A stretch of DNA of 35,490 nucleotides. Source: Gnetum montanum (lineage: Eukaryota; Streptophyta; Gnetopsida; Gnetales; Gnetaceae). Positions 1-9,628 of the stretch are shown here, piece after piece. The notes below the pieces were generated by a model, which was not told where the DNA came from, searched no databases, and saw nothing but the letters and a program-made list of their open reading frames with translations. The position numbers were made by a program, and so were the translations under genes. Position 1 is the first letter of the stretch. Each line of letters begins with the position of its first letter. Where the stretch lies: assembly GCA_015680685.1 (NCBI GenBank), contig MNCI01006913.1, forward strand, positions 99,403 through 134,892, written 5' to 3'.

Positions 1-590
1 TATCTCTAGTTGACATGTGATTCCTTGGATGACCCTTATCTTTTCTAGGTCTACCTCAGTTCCTACTTGAGTAATTCTATGTCCTAATTCTATGCCTTCC
101 TAGACCATTAAATGGTGTTTCTGCCAATTAAGCCTAAGGTTTATTTCAATGCATCTTTCAATACCTACTCAAGTCGATTCAAGGCTTGCTCAAATGTAGC
201 CCCATAGGTAGAGAAGTCATCCATAAAGACTTCTACCCTGCTACCAATTTACTACTGAAAAATACTAAGGACCAGGCATTGAAATGTTGTAGGTGCATTA
301 CACAGACCAAATGACATCTTAAAATATGCAAAAGTTCCCTAGAGAATTGTGAATGTTGTCTTGGCTTAATCTTCTAGTGCAATTTAGATTTGGTTATAGC
401 CACTATAATAATCCAAGAAGCTATAATAGCAATGCGCAAATATGGTGTTCAATACTTGATCCACAAATGACAATGGAAAATGATTTTTAAATATTACCAT
501 ATTCAATAGCCTAAAGTAGATGCAAACCTGCCACTTGTTACCTTTCTTTGGCATAATTATGAGTGGGCTAACCCACTCACTATCCATGAT
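1..590 (-). pseudogene. Reverse transcriptase domain of element A (Ty3/gypsy, Athila-like)
   Basis: Remnant of the polymerase that copies element RNA into DNA. The frame at 384-587 is open and has WVSPLIIMPKKG, the degraded core VCIYFRLLN (usually VDYRxLN) and FSFLDYYSGYNQI-type spacing before the catalytic region. Further along, in shifted frames, come KTTFT, WGTFAYF, SFGLCNAPTTFQ, then VFMDDFSTYG, the equivalent of the YxDD catalytic box with both Asp kept, and a tail reading EGIELGHRI and EVDLEKI. The left window edge cuts the domain before RNase H. Frameshifts lie near 240-260 and 180, and a TAG occurs in the MV*EGIELGH stretch. Inactive; identity is secure from the order of motifs. Confidence 0.85.
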
Positions 591-1327
591 GGGATAGATG
601 AACCGTGCCTTGAGGAGTTATTCTAATTCCTCCTTGATGATTTGTTTCAATTTGGGGTTTAGCCACATTTATGGCTATCTTTTGGGCTTCATGGCTAGGT
701 CAGTGTAGATGCGATGCTAGCATATCCTTGGATTGATTCGTATTAGTTTGGGATATGACCAAGTAAAGGCTGTTGGCCACTTGTTGATGACTTGCAATAG
801 CTTATCTTTTTGTTAAGGAGCAAGATTTGTATTATTTATGACTGGCTTACCATTGTTTAAAAATGTGTATTCCATGTTGTTTGGTAGAGTTTTTAACTCT
901 AGGGGATCCTACTTGAAATTTTTAGGGATTTCCAACTCTCTCCAACATGTATCATCATCTTCTTCATTACAAAGTTGGCAATGAACATGCTCAAGTTTAT
1001 CCATGCCTTTGACATGAGCACATATCAAGCTCTTAGTAGGTTTCATGCATAGTGAGCTACTATTAAATTAGCTGTCAGCCATTGGGTGCCCTTCTATTTT
1101 GTGGTTACTTTGTATAGGCACCTTTGAATATCTATTTAATGTGCACACTAATTACATGCTTTAATAAATGTACTCTTGATGGACCAAATCTTTTGCACGT
1201 AATTGCACCCATTATCATTGTATGTGATGCATGGAACAAGCTTCTTCTCTAAATATTCAAATTCATTTTCCTTGGAGATTTCCAAGGAAAGGTCTCTTAT
1301 ATCCATATGTGCATCTATTGTGCTTAA
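591..1327 (-). other. Degraded protease-RT linker of element A
   Basis: No open frame of note. By position this is the segment between protease and RT in the element A pol gene on the minus strand. I can recognise only scattered possible coding stretches, with stops in all frames. Nothing independent of element A is visible. Confidence 0.45.
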
Positions 1328-1642
1328 CTAAGCCCTTCTCATAATGACGGGGAAGTCACCCTTGCAGTTTTTAACCTTGATCACCAAAAAATTGGTAGGA
1401 TAGGACCACCTACAAATTGTGGTTATAATGTCCTTCACTAATCCTAAAGGAATAGTGATTGATTGGTATACCAATTCTAAATTGATGTTGCTCTTCTTGA
1501 GAGGTTCTTGCCTTCTTGCTAGTCGCAGATTCAACATGTACATCCCAAACTCTTGTAAGTGTGACACAATAGGGCAACATCCCTTTGGATGTTCATATTG
1601 ACAAATTTCATATCCAACATCATCTTTAGAGTCTATCTCCAT
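1328..1642 (-). pseudogene. Gag zinc knuckle fused to C-terminal protease fragment, element A
   Basis: An open stretch of 104 codons. Near its start is a zinc-knuckle remnant: YEICQYEHPKGCC matches the CX2CX3HX4C spacing also present in element I (6075-6113), with the first Cys now Tyr. About residue 60 onward reads ITIPLGLVKDI, SYPTNFLVIKVKN and FPVIMRRA, matching the C-terminal half of retroviral-type aspartic proteases of Athila elements (PLGxxxD ... PxDFxVL ... PLILGRPFL). The active-site D-[ST]-G-A segment, which should lie between knuckle and PLG, is absent, so an internal deletion has joined the two. No proteolytic activity is expected. The family call is inferred from motif order. Confidence 0.65.
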
Positions 1643-1989
1643 AACTTCTTCTATTGTAGCAGCTTTGCCCTTACCTCTCTAGTAGGAACATTTAGCTTCT
1701 TTTCACCTCCTATAGTTATGATCATTATTTTACTCTTTGGATTCTTCAGAAATCTTCATAGTAGTTTAAAATTTTGTATCCAAAGAGTGCCATAATCTAT
1801 CAACCTTTGTTGAATTATTAGAAATAGATTTTTGGATGGTTAAGGTTTTCTTGTTCACCACTTCATCAAATGCTAACTCCTCTTCATCATGAAATCAAAC
1901 CTCCCTTTTCCTAATGGAAGTGTTCCTATTATACCTTTTTATTCTTTCCCTTTTTCACAACTCATCTTCTTCTTTTACTACCTATTCTA
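1643..1989 (-). other. Degraded gag C-terminal segment of element A
   Basis: Between the zinc knuckle and the gag core on the minus strand. No clear domain is readable; it is AT-rich with several stops. The weak open frame on the plus strand (1589-1795) has no recognisable content. Confidence 0.35.
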
Positions 1990-2306
1990 TTAGCCTTTGT
2001 ATTTGATGAGCTCTCATTTCAGATAATCTCCCCTGGGCATACATCCCAAGAGTTTTTCTAGTTTCTACTATGAGCCCATCTATGATGTGGTAAAGTTGTT
2101 TCCTCTAAGAATAATCATGGCCACAAGATTAATGTAAGAGAGAATAATATCTACCCATGAAGATATCCAAAGGTTCATGTGTTTCTTGTTTCTAGCATTG
2201 GATTTGCCTTCTTAGATTAGATACTCTAGAGTACGTCTGGTATTTGTCATTAAATAGCTCTAACATAGTACTCCATCTATGAATGGATTTTGGTTCTAAG
2301 GATCGG
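1990..2306 (-). pseudogene. Gag core, downstream half, element A (interrupted by element I)
   Basis: Minus-strand reading gives LELFNDKYQTYSRV, then LRRQIQ, a stop, KQETHEPLDIF, YYSLLH, YHIIDGL, ETRKTLGMYAQGRL. This is the Retrotrans_gag type core that forms the particle shell, and it matches element I residue by residue at 6486-6740 (LFNKRYQTYARV, LRRKIQEWKQ, HDPLDMALKRYYSLL, YHIMDGL, ETTKTLGMYAP). The first half of the same gene lies at 8456-9552, on the far side of element I, so insertion at 2306/8456 split it. One stop (TAG after IQC) stands where element I has Trp (TGG), consistent with a G-to-A change. Confidence 0.8.
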
Positions 2307-3154
2307 TGATGAGTGACTAGGTACCCCTACACTCAACCATACTAATATGAGCATGTACACACAATCCAGTTGAACTTCATAGATGGACTAGTTGTGGTAT
2401 CTAGATAGTTACATGTTGATCGCAGTTCACTGTCTTCCCACCTGGACTAGTATTTGCTTTTTCACGTATGGTTTAGTCCAAAGTGAGGTGAATGATGAGA
2501 TCTTAACTAATGCTACTCCTAGAGATGATGGAAAATATTCTTGACTTAAGCTAATAGGCAATAAGAAGTGAAATCTAAATTAGTGTAATTGCAATGAGCA
2601 TCCATCCTTAATCATCCAAGCGCATCTTGGACCTCGTGTACTACTTTTGGGATTATCAAGTGCATATTACTTGAACACTTCTAGATACACTACTGGGTTA
2701 CCAAATAGTCATACTTAAATGTTCATGATTAAGTTGTACTCATTTCGCATTTAACAATAGGAATAGTAAATGACGATAAAGAAATATTAATGAAGAAAAC
2801 AATAAATAAAAATTAACAATTGAAGTAACGAAAGGCTAAGTGAATGCTGCAATGATGGAGTGATTTCAATATTTATTGTCAATCATGTGCGTGTCCAAGT
2901 ACGTCACACTTGAATAAAGGTTCTGTACAATTACAATCATCACATTGTGGGCATGCACTGGGGAAAGAATGAAAAATGACTGAAAAATGAAAAAAAGACT
3001 CTATCCTAAGAATTAACAACTCTCCCCTTTCTGTGCACCCAAATGTTGTATTTATAGGCCTACACAGGAATCATGATATCGTGTATTCGATATTGTTATC
3101 CAGGCTATGATATCACGTATATGATATTGGGGCTTGGAAAAACATGATTCATCA
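2307..3154 (-). repeat. 3' LTR of element I
   Basis: 848 bp, pairs with 7594-8455. On the plus strand it begins TGATGA and ends TCATCA, so its termini form the inverted repeat expected of an LTR. It contains TATAAATA on the minus strand at 3049-3056. Between LTR start and TATA lie short palindromic GATATC-centred motifs (for example ATGATATCACG near 3107). The PPT adjoins its 5' end on the minus strand. Confidence 0.93.
3049..3056 (-). promoter_or_regulatory. TATA box of element I 3' LTR
   Basis: TATAAATA on the minus strand, about 100 nt inside the LTR start; same position in the partner LTR (8336-8343). Confidence 0.7.
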
Positions 3155-3166
3155 TACCCCCACGAC
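3155..3166 (-). other. Polypurine tract of element I
   Basis: Minus strand reads GTCGTGGGGGTA directly before the 3' LTR start TGATGA. This is the plus-strand primer site for reverse transcription. Element B has the matching GTCATGGGGGTA at 11545-11556. Confidence 0.75.
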
Positions 3167-3502
3167 TAAATAACAACTCTTCCTCAAGTCAGAAAAAATG
3201 AGAATGAGTCCAATTGATTACATAGTGGATAAGTATGAGATTATTGACTAACTAGGAATTACTCATGCCGTAGAGTGGGGTTGAATAAAACAAAATTGGG
3301 ACACAGACATAGAATTTACAAAAGACAAAATTGGTTGGAACTCATGTGGTTCCTAGTAGTGGTGGCTCCTCCATGGGCCTCTTCCCCTTATCTTGTGCTT
3401 CAAGCTTTGGAAATGGATGTCTTTGGAGGAGTGCCTCAAGCTTTTCTTCTTCAATCTAGGGATCATGTGTCGTCCATGTTGATGTTCCAATATTTGATAG
3501 AG

Positions 3503-3812
3503 TCAACACCTTCCACAAGCACAACAGTTGTGGGAACATCTGATTGGCCTTGACATACTATGCTGTAAATAGCCATTGTACCTCTTCATAGGATTTGGCC
3601 CTAACCTCTCCACCTTTTGCTTGGTCAAATTGTGTAGTGAGAGAAGTTTCCTAATGGATGCTGAATGATTATGCCTCCTAATTTGCATGTTCTATAGGAA
3701 GTCCTTGGCCTTTGCCTCCTCTCGGGCATTTAGTTGCATCTTAAGAAGGTCCTCCTTGCTATCCTCTTTTAGGGACCATCTATAATCACACAAGGACCAA
3801 TTGTTAGTAAGG
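3503..3812 (-). pseudogene. Unidentified coding remnant between gag and 3' LTR of element I
   Basis: The minus strand reads a coherent polar stretch: NNWSLCDYRWSLKED, KEDLLKMQLNAREEAKAKDFL, a TAG stop, then an open frame of 61 codons with HNHSASIRKLLSLHNLTKQK and a Cys-rich end CSHNCCACGRC. A neighbouring frame just downstream reads LEALLQRHPFPKLEAQDKGK. I do not recognise the protein. Its place between pol/gag and the 3' LTR is where Athila elements carry an env-like or extra ORF, but no transmembrane segment or other support for that is visible here. Confidence 0.35.
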
Positions 3813-5179
3813 CTGTTTAAAGAACTTTGATTGTCTTATACCTTACTGATTGCTTTTAATAAATGTTTAATTCATTGCTTAGTGTGATTCTAGAGTTAGA
3901 GATTTTTCAAGGAAGATGCCCTAAAAGTTTAATGTTGGACCTAATCTATTTAGGTGATACATAAAAAGAACATGTATTGATTTTGAGGAACGTTTGATAA
4001 AATGATGATAAAGGAAAGAATAGATTTGGAAATGGAGCACTTAGAGGGTATAAAATGATGTGGTGTGTAATAAGTACAAGTTACAAAAGTCACACAAGTG
4101 GATCCTCCCCAAAATAGGTTCTAACTTATAATGCCCTTGTGTAACCACACCTTAAAATGTTTGTAGGCACTAGAAAGGTGAAATGTAATCTGCACTAGTG
4201 CAACAAAACACACACATGTAGATGCCATCGTGATGAGGTAAGAAGTCTAGGCTATACAAGACACAAGTCAAAAATAGATGGATAGCAAGATGAGATGAAT
4301 CGTAGAAGGGATTGTAGAGATCGGGACATGAGGTAACTGACCCTGGGCACAATGAATCCCTGAGTGTAGGGCATGATTAACATATCATTAGCCTATTGCT
4401 CCAAAATCAAGACCAAGTCCCTACCTTCGATTAGTGACATTGCATTATTTCATCCAATGATGGACAACCATAAGAGCACCATGACAACAAGGCGTACGAT
4501 CACTTGGCATTTTTTCCAAGGTAGGAGAAATTTGAAAGTTCTTTGTAGCACATTTTTCTTGATCTTTTATTTGATGTTTTTTTTTTCTTATTTTTCTTTT
4601 TCAATCCACTTTGGCACTTGGTCCTTTCCAATAGTGAACTGGAGCAGCCACCAACCTTTAGGCATGGGTGCATGTCTTTCTAGTGGAACCCCCAGAACAG
4701 CATTGAGTTCCTTTATTGAGTGCCTTTATTACTCTTATTCCCATTTGTTGTTAGATCTACAAGGATTTTAGTACAACTAGGCTGCATGATAGAACCTACA
4801 AACATCACCAAAGAGAATCCACAAGTCCCCTTGATGTCACACCCTAGCCATTCCCTCATACTCCATCATTTTTCACTCTGGGCATAATGAGCACAAAATT
4901 ACTTTAAGTTTTAATGATGACAAGAATATCATCGTACCCAAAGTAGAACCTCTTATTAATAGAATGGGTGGGTGGATGTTGTGGGCTCACTATCCAAATG
5001 ATTAGTCACCTGAGACTCGATAACATAGAACAACACCTCAACCAACAAGTCAAATGAGTATTTTATTCACTAATGAGATTACCCTCAAAAAGATAAAACA
5101 AAAAATTGGAAATGAAAAACTAGAAAAAAAATTGTAAAATCAAAGAAAAGGAAAAACATTTACTAATTTTGCTTGTTAG
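3813..5179 (-). other. Uncharacterised interior of element I
   Basis: About 1.4 kb with no recognisable domain on either strand. The 132-codon plus-strand frame at 4373-4771 is low-complexity Phe/Ser-rich, from T-rich sequence, and shows no family features. Where pol would normally lie, nothing resembling RT or integrase can be read. Probably relic 3' internal sequence of the element. Confidence 0.4.
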
Positions 5180-6074
5180 AATGGAGGATATCCCCCATAA
5201 CTAAACTTTTGAGCATGGATAAAATTAATAAATGGAACATGCAAATCCATGCATGTGGGGAATATTGGAGTTTGGTCATATCCAAACCATTTGGTATCTT
5301 TTAATGTGGTGGCTCAAATGTACCCAAATTGGGGTTCACACACTTGATTAAAGTTAGCATAGTGGGGAAAATTATAAGATGTGGTCATGTGATAAGGAGT
5401 TGACCCACTACAACACCCGTGACTGTAAGTTGGTATGCAAGGATCGATATGTCTCCCTACATGGTTATATTCATTGGGTCTCATGGTTGTTGGAGTGTTG
5501 ATTGGTGGCCTTGATATGGTAATAGGAGGCATTGCGTTAAAAGGAGAAGATCCATCATAGCGCTAGACTTGTGTTGAGTTGGTGGATGCAGTGGTTCTAA
5601 AACCGTGCTGTCTCTTTCTATGGTCATGCCTAAAGAAAGGACACTTTCGACATTGTGGAGGGCCTCCACTACTATTGAAAGTAGTAGCACAAGTAATGTT
5701 TGTGGGTTGGTGCTATGGTGCCAATCCTTCTAGCATAGCTAGTGGTGATGTAGAAGGAGGTGAATGATGAGAATATTGAGGGCAAGGAGAAGTGTAAGGA
5801 ACATGAGGTGGTGATCTTGTTGGAGAGGACATGGGTTGATAGTACTTAGGAGAATGATAATGATGTGGTGAAATAGGGATGTTGACATAGTTGGGGAAAC
5901 AAGATGCTAGACATAATAAGCGCTTGGGTTCGGATGGTATGAAGGGTGTGACCAGTTTGACTATGGCCTCCTCCACGATTGGGGTTTTTGCCACTATGGT
6001 TGATCCCAGTATTTCTATATGAAATCTAGATGTAACATTCCTCCCCAATGCTTATGTAAATGTGACAAGATTGG
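5180..6074 (-). pseudogene. Pro/His/Tyr-rich gag C-terminal domain with second Cys/His cluster, element I
   Basis: Continues gag after its zinc knuckle. On the minus strand, 5713-6048 is open and has a Pro/His/Ser/Tyr-rich stretch (SPHHYHSPKYYQPMSSP, PHVPYTSPCPQYSHHSPPS). In a following frame comes QCRKCPFFRHDHRKRQH at about 5600-5660, a CX2C plus HXH arrangement that could bind metal. Next are the open 5314-5532 frame (Pro/Thr/Tyr/Asn-rich, PYHMTTSYNFPHYANF) and a final piece ending KFSYGGYPPF near 5185. A long low-complexity tail with a second Cys/His cluster is not typical of Athila gag. Function unknown; nucleic-acid binding is a guess from the Cys/His residues. Confidence 0.5.
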
Positions 6075-6113
6075 GCATTGGCGTTTGGGGTGATTGTATA
6101 GACAAACATCACA
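6075..6113 (-). other. Zinc-knuckle motif in element I gag
   Basis: Minus strand encodes CDVCLYNHPKRQC, spacing CX2CX3HX4C, followed by PILSHL. The nucleocapsid-like knuckle binds element RNA. Element A has the same spacing (YEICQYEHPKGCC, then PIVSHL) at its own locus, so the X3 spacing is a family trait, not a deletion in one copy. Confidence 0.75.
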
Positions 6114-7500
6114 TTGATATGCTTGATTTGCAGTTGAGCTCTTATCCTTATTTTCTTCAACCCTCCTTTTCGATTGTCTAGTGATGTCCTATCCTATTGC
6201 TCGGTTTGGCATCGTTCCACCTCCAATAATGTTGGTATATTCTCTGCATTTTTCATGTACCCATTCCTTCATCTTATTGATCTTTGTCTCAATTTCATCT
6301 AGTAATTGTAGTATTGGCAAAGATGATTCCATCTCCTTAAGGTGATTTAATTTCTCCTCTTCATGATCATGGACCTTTGCTATTTTGAGATTTTGGTCCT
6401 ATTGAAGTCTTTCAACACTCTCCCATTTAGCTATTTCTCCTTCTTCTTTTGCTACATGCTTAATAAGCTCTTGGAATTGGTGGGTTCATAGCTCATATAG
6501 TTGACATGGGGCATACATCCCTAGGGTCTTCGTTGTTTCATTACAGAGCCCATCCATGATGTGATACATTAGCCTTTCCTTGGAGAACCCATGGCCTAGG
6601 CAATTGTTTAACAATGAATAGTATCTTTTTAAGGCCATGTCCAAGGGATCATGTTGCCCTTGTTTCCACTCTTGGATTTTTCTCCTCAAGGCTAACACTC
6701 TTGCATAGGTTTGATATCTTTTATTGAATAGTTTTACCATTGTCGGCCAACGTCGAATTGATTTTGGTTTTAAAGACCTATATCATACTTTTGCTTAGTC
6801 AACAAGTATCATAGGAAAGAGCTTAAGTCTTTGCTATCCATTATCAATGTTGTTCCATGCATAGGCATTATATAAGGCTTGTTAATGATGTTACAGATCT
6901 AAATCATAGCCTCCTAAAAAGTTGGAAAAGTTATTTTAATCAAGCCTGGGTAGACGACTTTCCTTGTGATGCTTGCAGGATATTCGAACAGCCTCTTGTA
7001 TATGCATTAGGCTCTTAGTGGCCAGCAGGGGTTCATCGTCACTAGGTAGGTTATGAATTTGCAAGTTGGGATGATGTTGTCTTCGTTCATATTGGCATTT
7101 TTGACTTTACATGTGGGCTCAATTTTTATTTCTACGCCAACCCCTTGAAAGATGGTCATCTGTGTCACAGCCTAATGTTGAAGGAGTAGAGGAAGAGAAA
7201 GAACTGAAAGACTCATCATGAATTTTGTCAGTTTCCAATCATTCTTGGATAAATTCTTATTAACTATTGAGAAGGTCCTAGGCCTTACGAGCCTCCTCGT
7301 TCTATGGGATGTCCCATCCTTACTAGAGGTGCTAGAGGTGGATGACAAGAGTCCTTGAGTACCATTAGGGTGCTCATGATCATAGAAGACCCCTGCATAA
7401 GATTAAGTACTCCTAACTTCATCTTCTTCATCGTATATTTCATTCATTCTCCAATGAATTACCTCACTAGTTGTTGAATTATCATAGTCTTGTAAGAGAG
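6114..7500 (-). pseudogene. Gag (capsid core and N-terminal part) of element I
   Basis: The best-kept part, 6486-6740, reads LFNKRYQTYARVLALRRK, EWKQGQHDPLDMAL, YYSLLNNCLGHGF, LMYHIMDGLCNET, TLGMYAPCQLYEL, the Retrotrans_gag core of Ty3/gypsy particles. Toward the knuckle (6114-6485) a charged Glu/Lys-rich segment is visible in parts. The N-terminal part (6741-7500) is badly broken by stops and frameshifts; it corresponds to the better readable 8456-9552 of element A. No intact start can be chosen. The frame at 6740 begins with an internal Met. Confidence 0.75.
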
Positions 7501-7574
7501 ACATTGTTGTGAATTGTGTGTGACTTCTATATAGCAATATTATATGATATAACTAATCTAGATAACTAGCACTG
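7501..7574 (-). other. 5' leader of element I
   Basis: Short stretch between PBS and the first gag-like reading on the minus strand. It starts after the PBS at 7575. No packaging structure can be asserted from sequence alone. Confidence 0.4.
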
Positions 7575-7592
7575 TCCCTGGCAACAACGCCA
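7575..7592 (-). other. Primer-binding site of element I (tRNA-Asp)
   Basis: Minus strand reads TGGCGTTGTTGCCAGGGA one base after the LTR end. The plant tRNA-Asp site used by Athila elements is TGGCGCCGTTGCCGGGGA; the three mismatches are all transitions of the C-to-T or G-to-A kind. Fixes the element's orientation and the LTR boundary at 7594. Confidence 0.88.
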
Positions 7593-7593
7593 A

Positions 7594-8455
7594 TGATGAA
7601 TGGCTAGGTACCCCTACACTCAACCATACGAATACGAGTGTGTACACATGATCTGGTCGAACTCCGCAGATGGACTAGTTGTGGTATTTAGATAGTTACA
7701 CATTGATCACATTTCACTTTCTTCCCACTTGGACTAGTATTTGCTTTGTCACATATGGTTTAGTCTAGAGTGAGGTGAATGATGGGATCTTAACTAATGC
7801 TACTCCTAGAGATGATGGAAAATATTCTTGACTTAAGCTAATAGGCAATAAGAAGCAAAATCTAAACTACCCTAAGTGCGATGAGCATCCGTCCTTAATC
7901 ATTTGAGCACATCTTGGACCTTCTGTACTACTTCTAGGATTATAAAGCACACATTACTTGAACACTCCTAAATATGCTACTAGGTTACCAAGTAGTCACA
8001 CTTAAATGTTCATGATTAATTCGTACTCATTCTGCATTAACAACAAGAATAGTAAATGACGATAAAGAAATATTAATGAAGAAAATGATAAATAACAATT
8101 AACAATTGAAGTAACTAAAGGCTAAGTGAATGCTACAATGATGAAGTAATCTCAATCTTTATTGCCAATCATGTGCATGTTGAAGTACGTCACACTCAAA
8201 TAAAGGTTCTGTACAATTACAATCATCACACTGTGGGCATGCACTAGGGAAAGAATGAAAATTGACTGAAAAATAACAAAAAGACTCTACCCTAAGAATT
8301 AACAACTCCCCCCCTTCCTATGTATTCGAATGTTGTATTTATAGGCCTACACAGGAATCACAATATTGTGTATTTGATATTGTTATTTGGGTTGCGATAT
8401 CGCGTACCTGATAGTGAGGATCCAATATCGGGGCCTGGCAAAACATGATTCATCA
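7594..8455 (-). repeat. 5' LTR of element I
   Basis: 862 bp. Plus-strand ends TGATGA (7594) and TCATCA (8455). TATA box at 8336-8343 on the minus strand, about 110 nt from the LTR start. Two perfect palindromes lie between: CACAATATTGTG (8359-8370) and GCGATATCGC (8394-8403). Promoter and RNA 5' end of the element would be set here. Confidence 0.93.
8336..8343 (-). promoter_or_regulatory. TATA box of element I 5' LTR
   Basis: TATAAATA on the minus strand, preceded by GGCC as in the 3' LTR. Confidence 0.72.
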
Positions 8456-9552
8456 ACTAGTACAAGATTCATCTTCCTTAATGAGTATCCTAGGGAATAG
8501 CTTGAGTTTATACTAGTCATTTTCAATGTTTTTTAAGGCACAAACATCATGAAAAGCTTGTAGATGTGTCTATGGATTAAAGTTATATCCCCATTCAAAT
8601 CATGGGAAATTGTTCATGTGTAAGTACTTAATCCAACTATCTTTCACATGCCTAGTTAGAATCTTAACTACCTCTACAATGTTAAGCATGTTTCGAGTTT
8701 CTAACAAAGGTTCATCATCATTATTGTATTAATGACACAAATTATGGTTTCTGTCACCCCTTCATTCTTCATGGGCTCTACGATCATTGTTGTCCCATTG
8801 ATCACCTTCATCATGATTATTTCTCGATGGCTTCTATCAGAACCAGAAGATGAAGAGGAGTGTTTAGAATTAGATGAAGAGGATGAACAGGAAGGTGGAC
8901 CACCACCACCTCTTCACTCATTATGACCATCATCCTTAGATCCTTTGCCATCGCAATGTTTTCCTAAGTCCTTGCGTTGATTGTTACTTTTTCTTGAACT
9001 TGGTTTATGAATAGTGGATCATAGGTTCAGGGCCACACCCTCATCATCAATAAAAGAGAGTGGAAAATATTCATGTTGGGAATCCTCACGAGGAGGATCC
9101 ACATTATCATCTTATTTTAGCAAGAAAAAAGGGTTAGTCAAGTGTTTTCCCTTCGTAGACTTGTGGTGCTTCTCTTAGTGTGAATCTCTCTTGCATTGTG
9201 TTTTATTGGAATGGTACTCATGAGTGTCATAACCATTTACAATGTATTCCTCTTGACGATTTGGGATGCCCAACTTAAGAGTTTCAAATAGCTTCCTAGG
9301 CATAGATTGATTAGGGGGCATTATGATGTTGGCCTCCATATCACGCCATTGTATTTTCTCATCTTAATGTTTGATGAAGGTGAAGTCAAGTACATACTCA
9401 TTTGTATAAGTATATACCAGTTTGCACTCTTTTGGAATTGATGGTTTGACATCTTCATGCCTGTGGGAAGAAGACATTTTGCAACAAATAAAATAATCAA
9501 TGTCCTTTTGTAAATATAGGTTATGTGAGAGTGATGTTAACCTTGGGTTCAT
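8456..9552 (-). pseudogene. Gag N-terminal half of element A with Ser-rich tract
   Basis: Minus strand, readable with few stops: an open start (9364-9552), then MEANIIMPPNQSMPRKLFET, GKHLTNPFFLLK, DNVDPPREDSQHEYFPLSF, a Ser-rich tract (SCSSSSSNSKHSSSSSGSD, near 8845-8900), and toward 8456 RHVKDSWIKYLHMNNFP, EWGYNFNP, THLQAFHDVCALKNIEND, YKLKLFPRIL. The last block is the start of the Retrotrans_gag core and joins across element I to 2306. At least six in-frame stops. The acidic plus-strand frame at 8732-8926 is only the complement of the Ser-rich codons. Confidence 0.75.
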
Positions 9553-9609
9553 CTAATGATATTAATAATGTTCACTAATCCCATATAGTGCACATTTCAA
9601 CAAACAAAA

Positions 9610-9627
9610 TCCATGAAAACAGTGCTA
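9610..9627 (-). other. Decayed tRNA-Asp-type PBS of element A
   Basis: Minus strand TAGCACTGTTTTCATGGA one base after the LTR end; about 11 of 18 positions agree with TGGCGCCGTTGCCGGGGA and most differences are transitions. Weak alone, but its position beside the LTR terminus supports it. Confidence 0.55.
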
Positions 9628-9628
9628 A

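Larger units (their letters stand above)
2307..8455 (-). mobile_element. Element I: complete but gag-only Athila-like LTR element (TR-GAG-like)
   Basis: Full structure on the minus strand: 5' LTR 7594-8455, PBS 7575-7592, gag (5180-7500), an unidentified coding-like tail, PPT 3155-3166, 3' LTR 2307-3154. Total is 6.15 kb with 4.4 kb of interior. There is no protease, RT, RNase H or integrase signal, so it would have depended on pol from another Athila-type element: the TR-GAG or LARD class. It sits inside element A's gag. Over the first roughly 250 aligned LTR positions I count about 26 differences, mostly transitions, so the insertion is old. The 5-bp flanks, ATCGG (2302-2306) and ACTAG (8456-8460), differ only by transitions and could be a decayed target duplication, but that is weak. 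Confidence 0.85.

Noticed and set aside
4373-4771. 132-codon plus-strand open frame in element I
   Set aside because: Phe/Ser-rich reading of T-rich DNA with no domain and no support from related copies; antisense to element I.
8732-8926. Acidic plus-strand frame (EDEEECLELDEEDEQE)
   Set aside because: It is the complement of the Ser-rich codons of element A gag on the minus strand, which has clear gag context.
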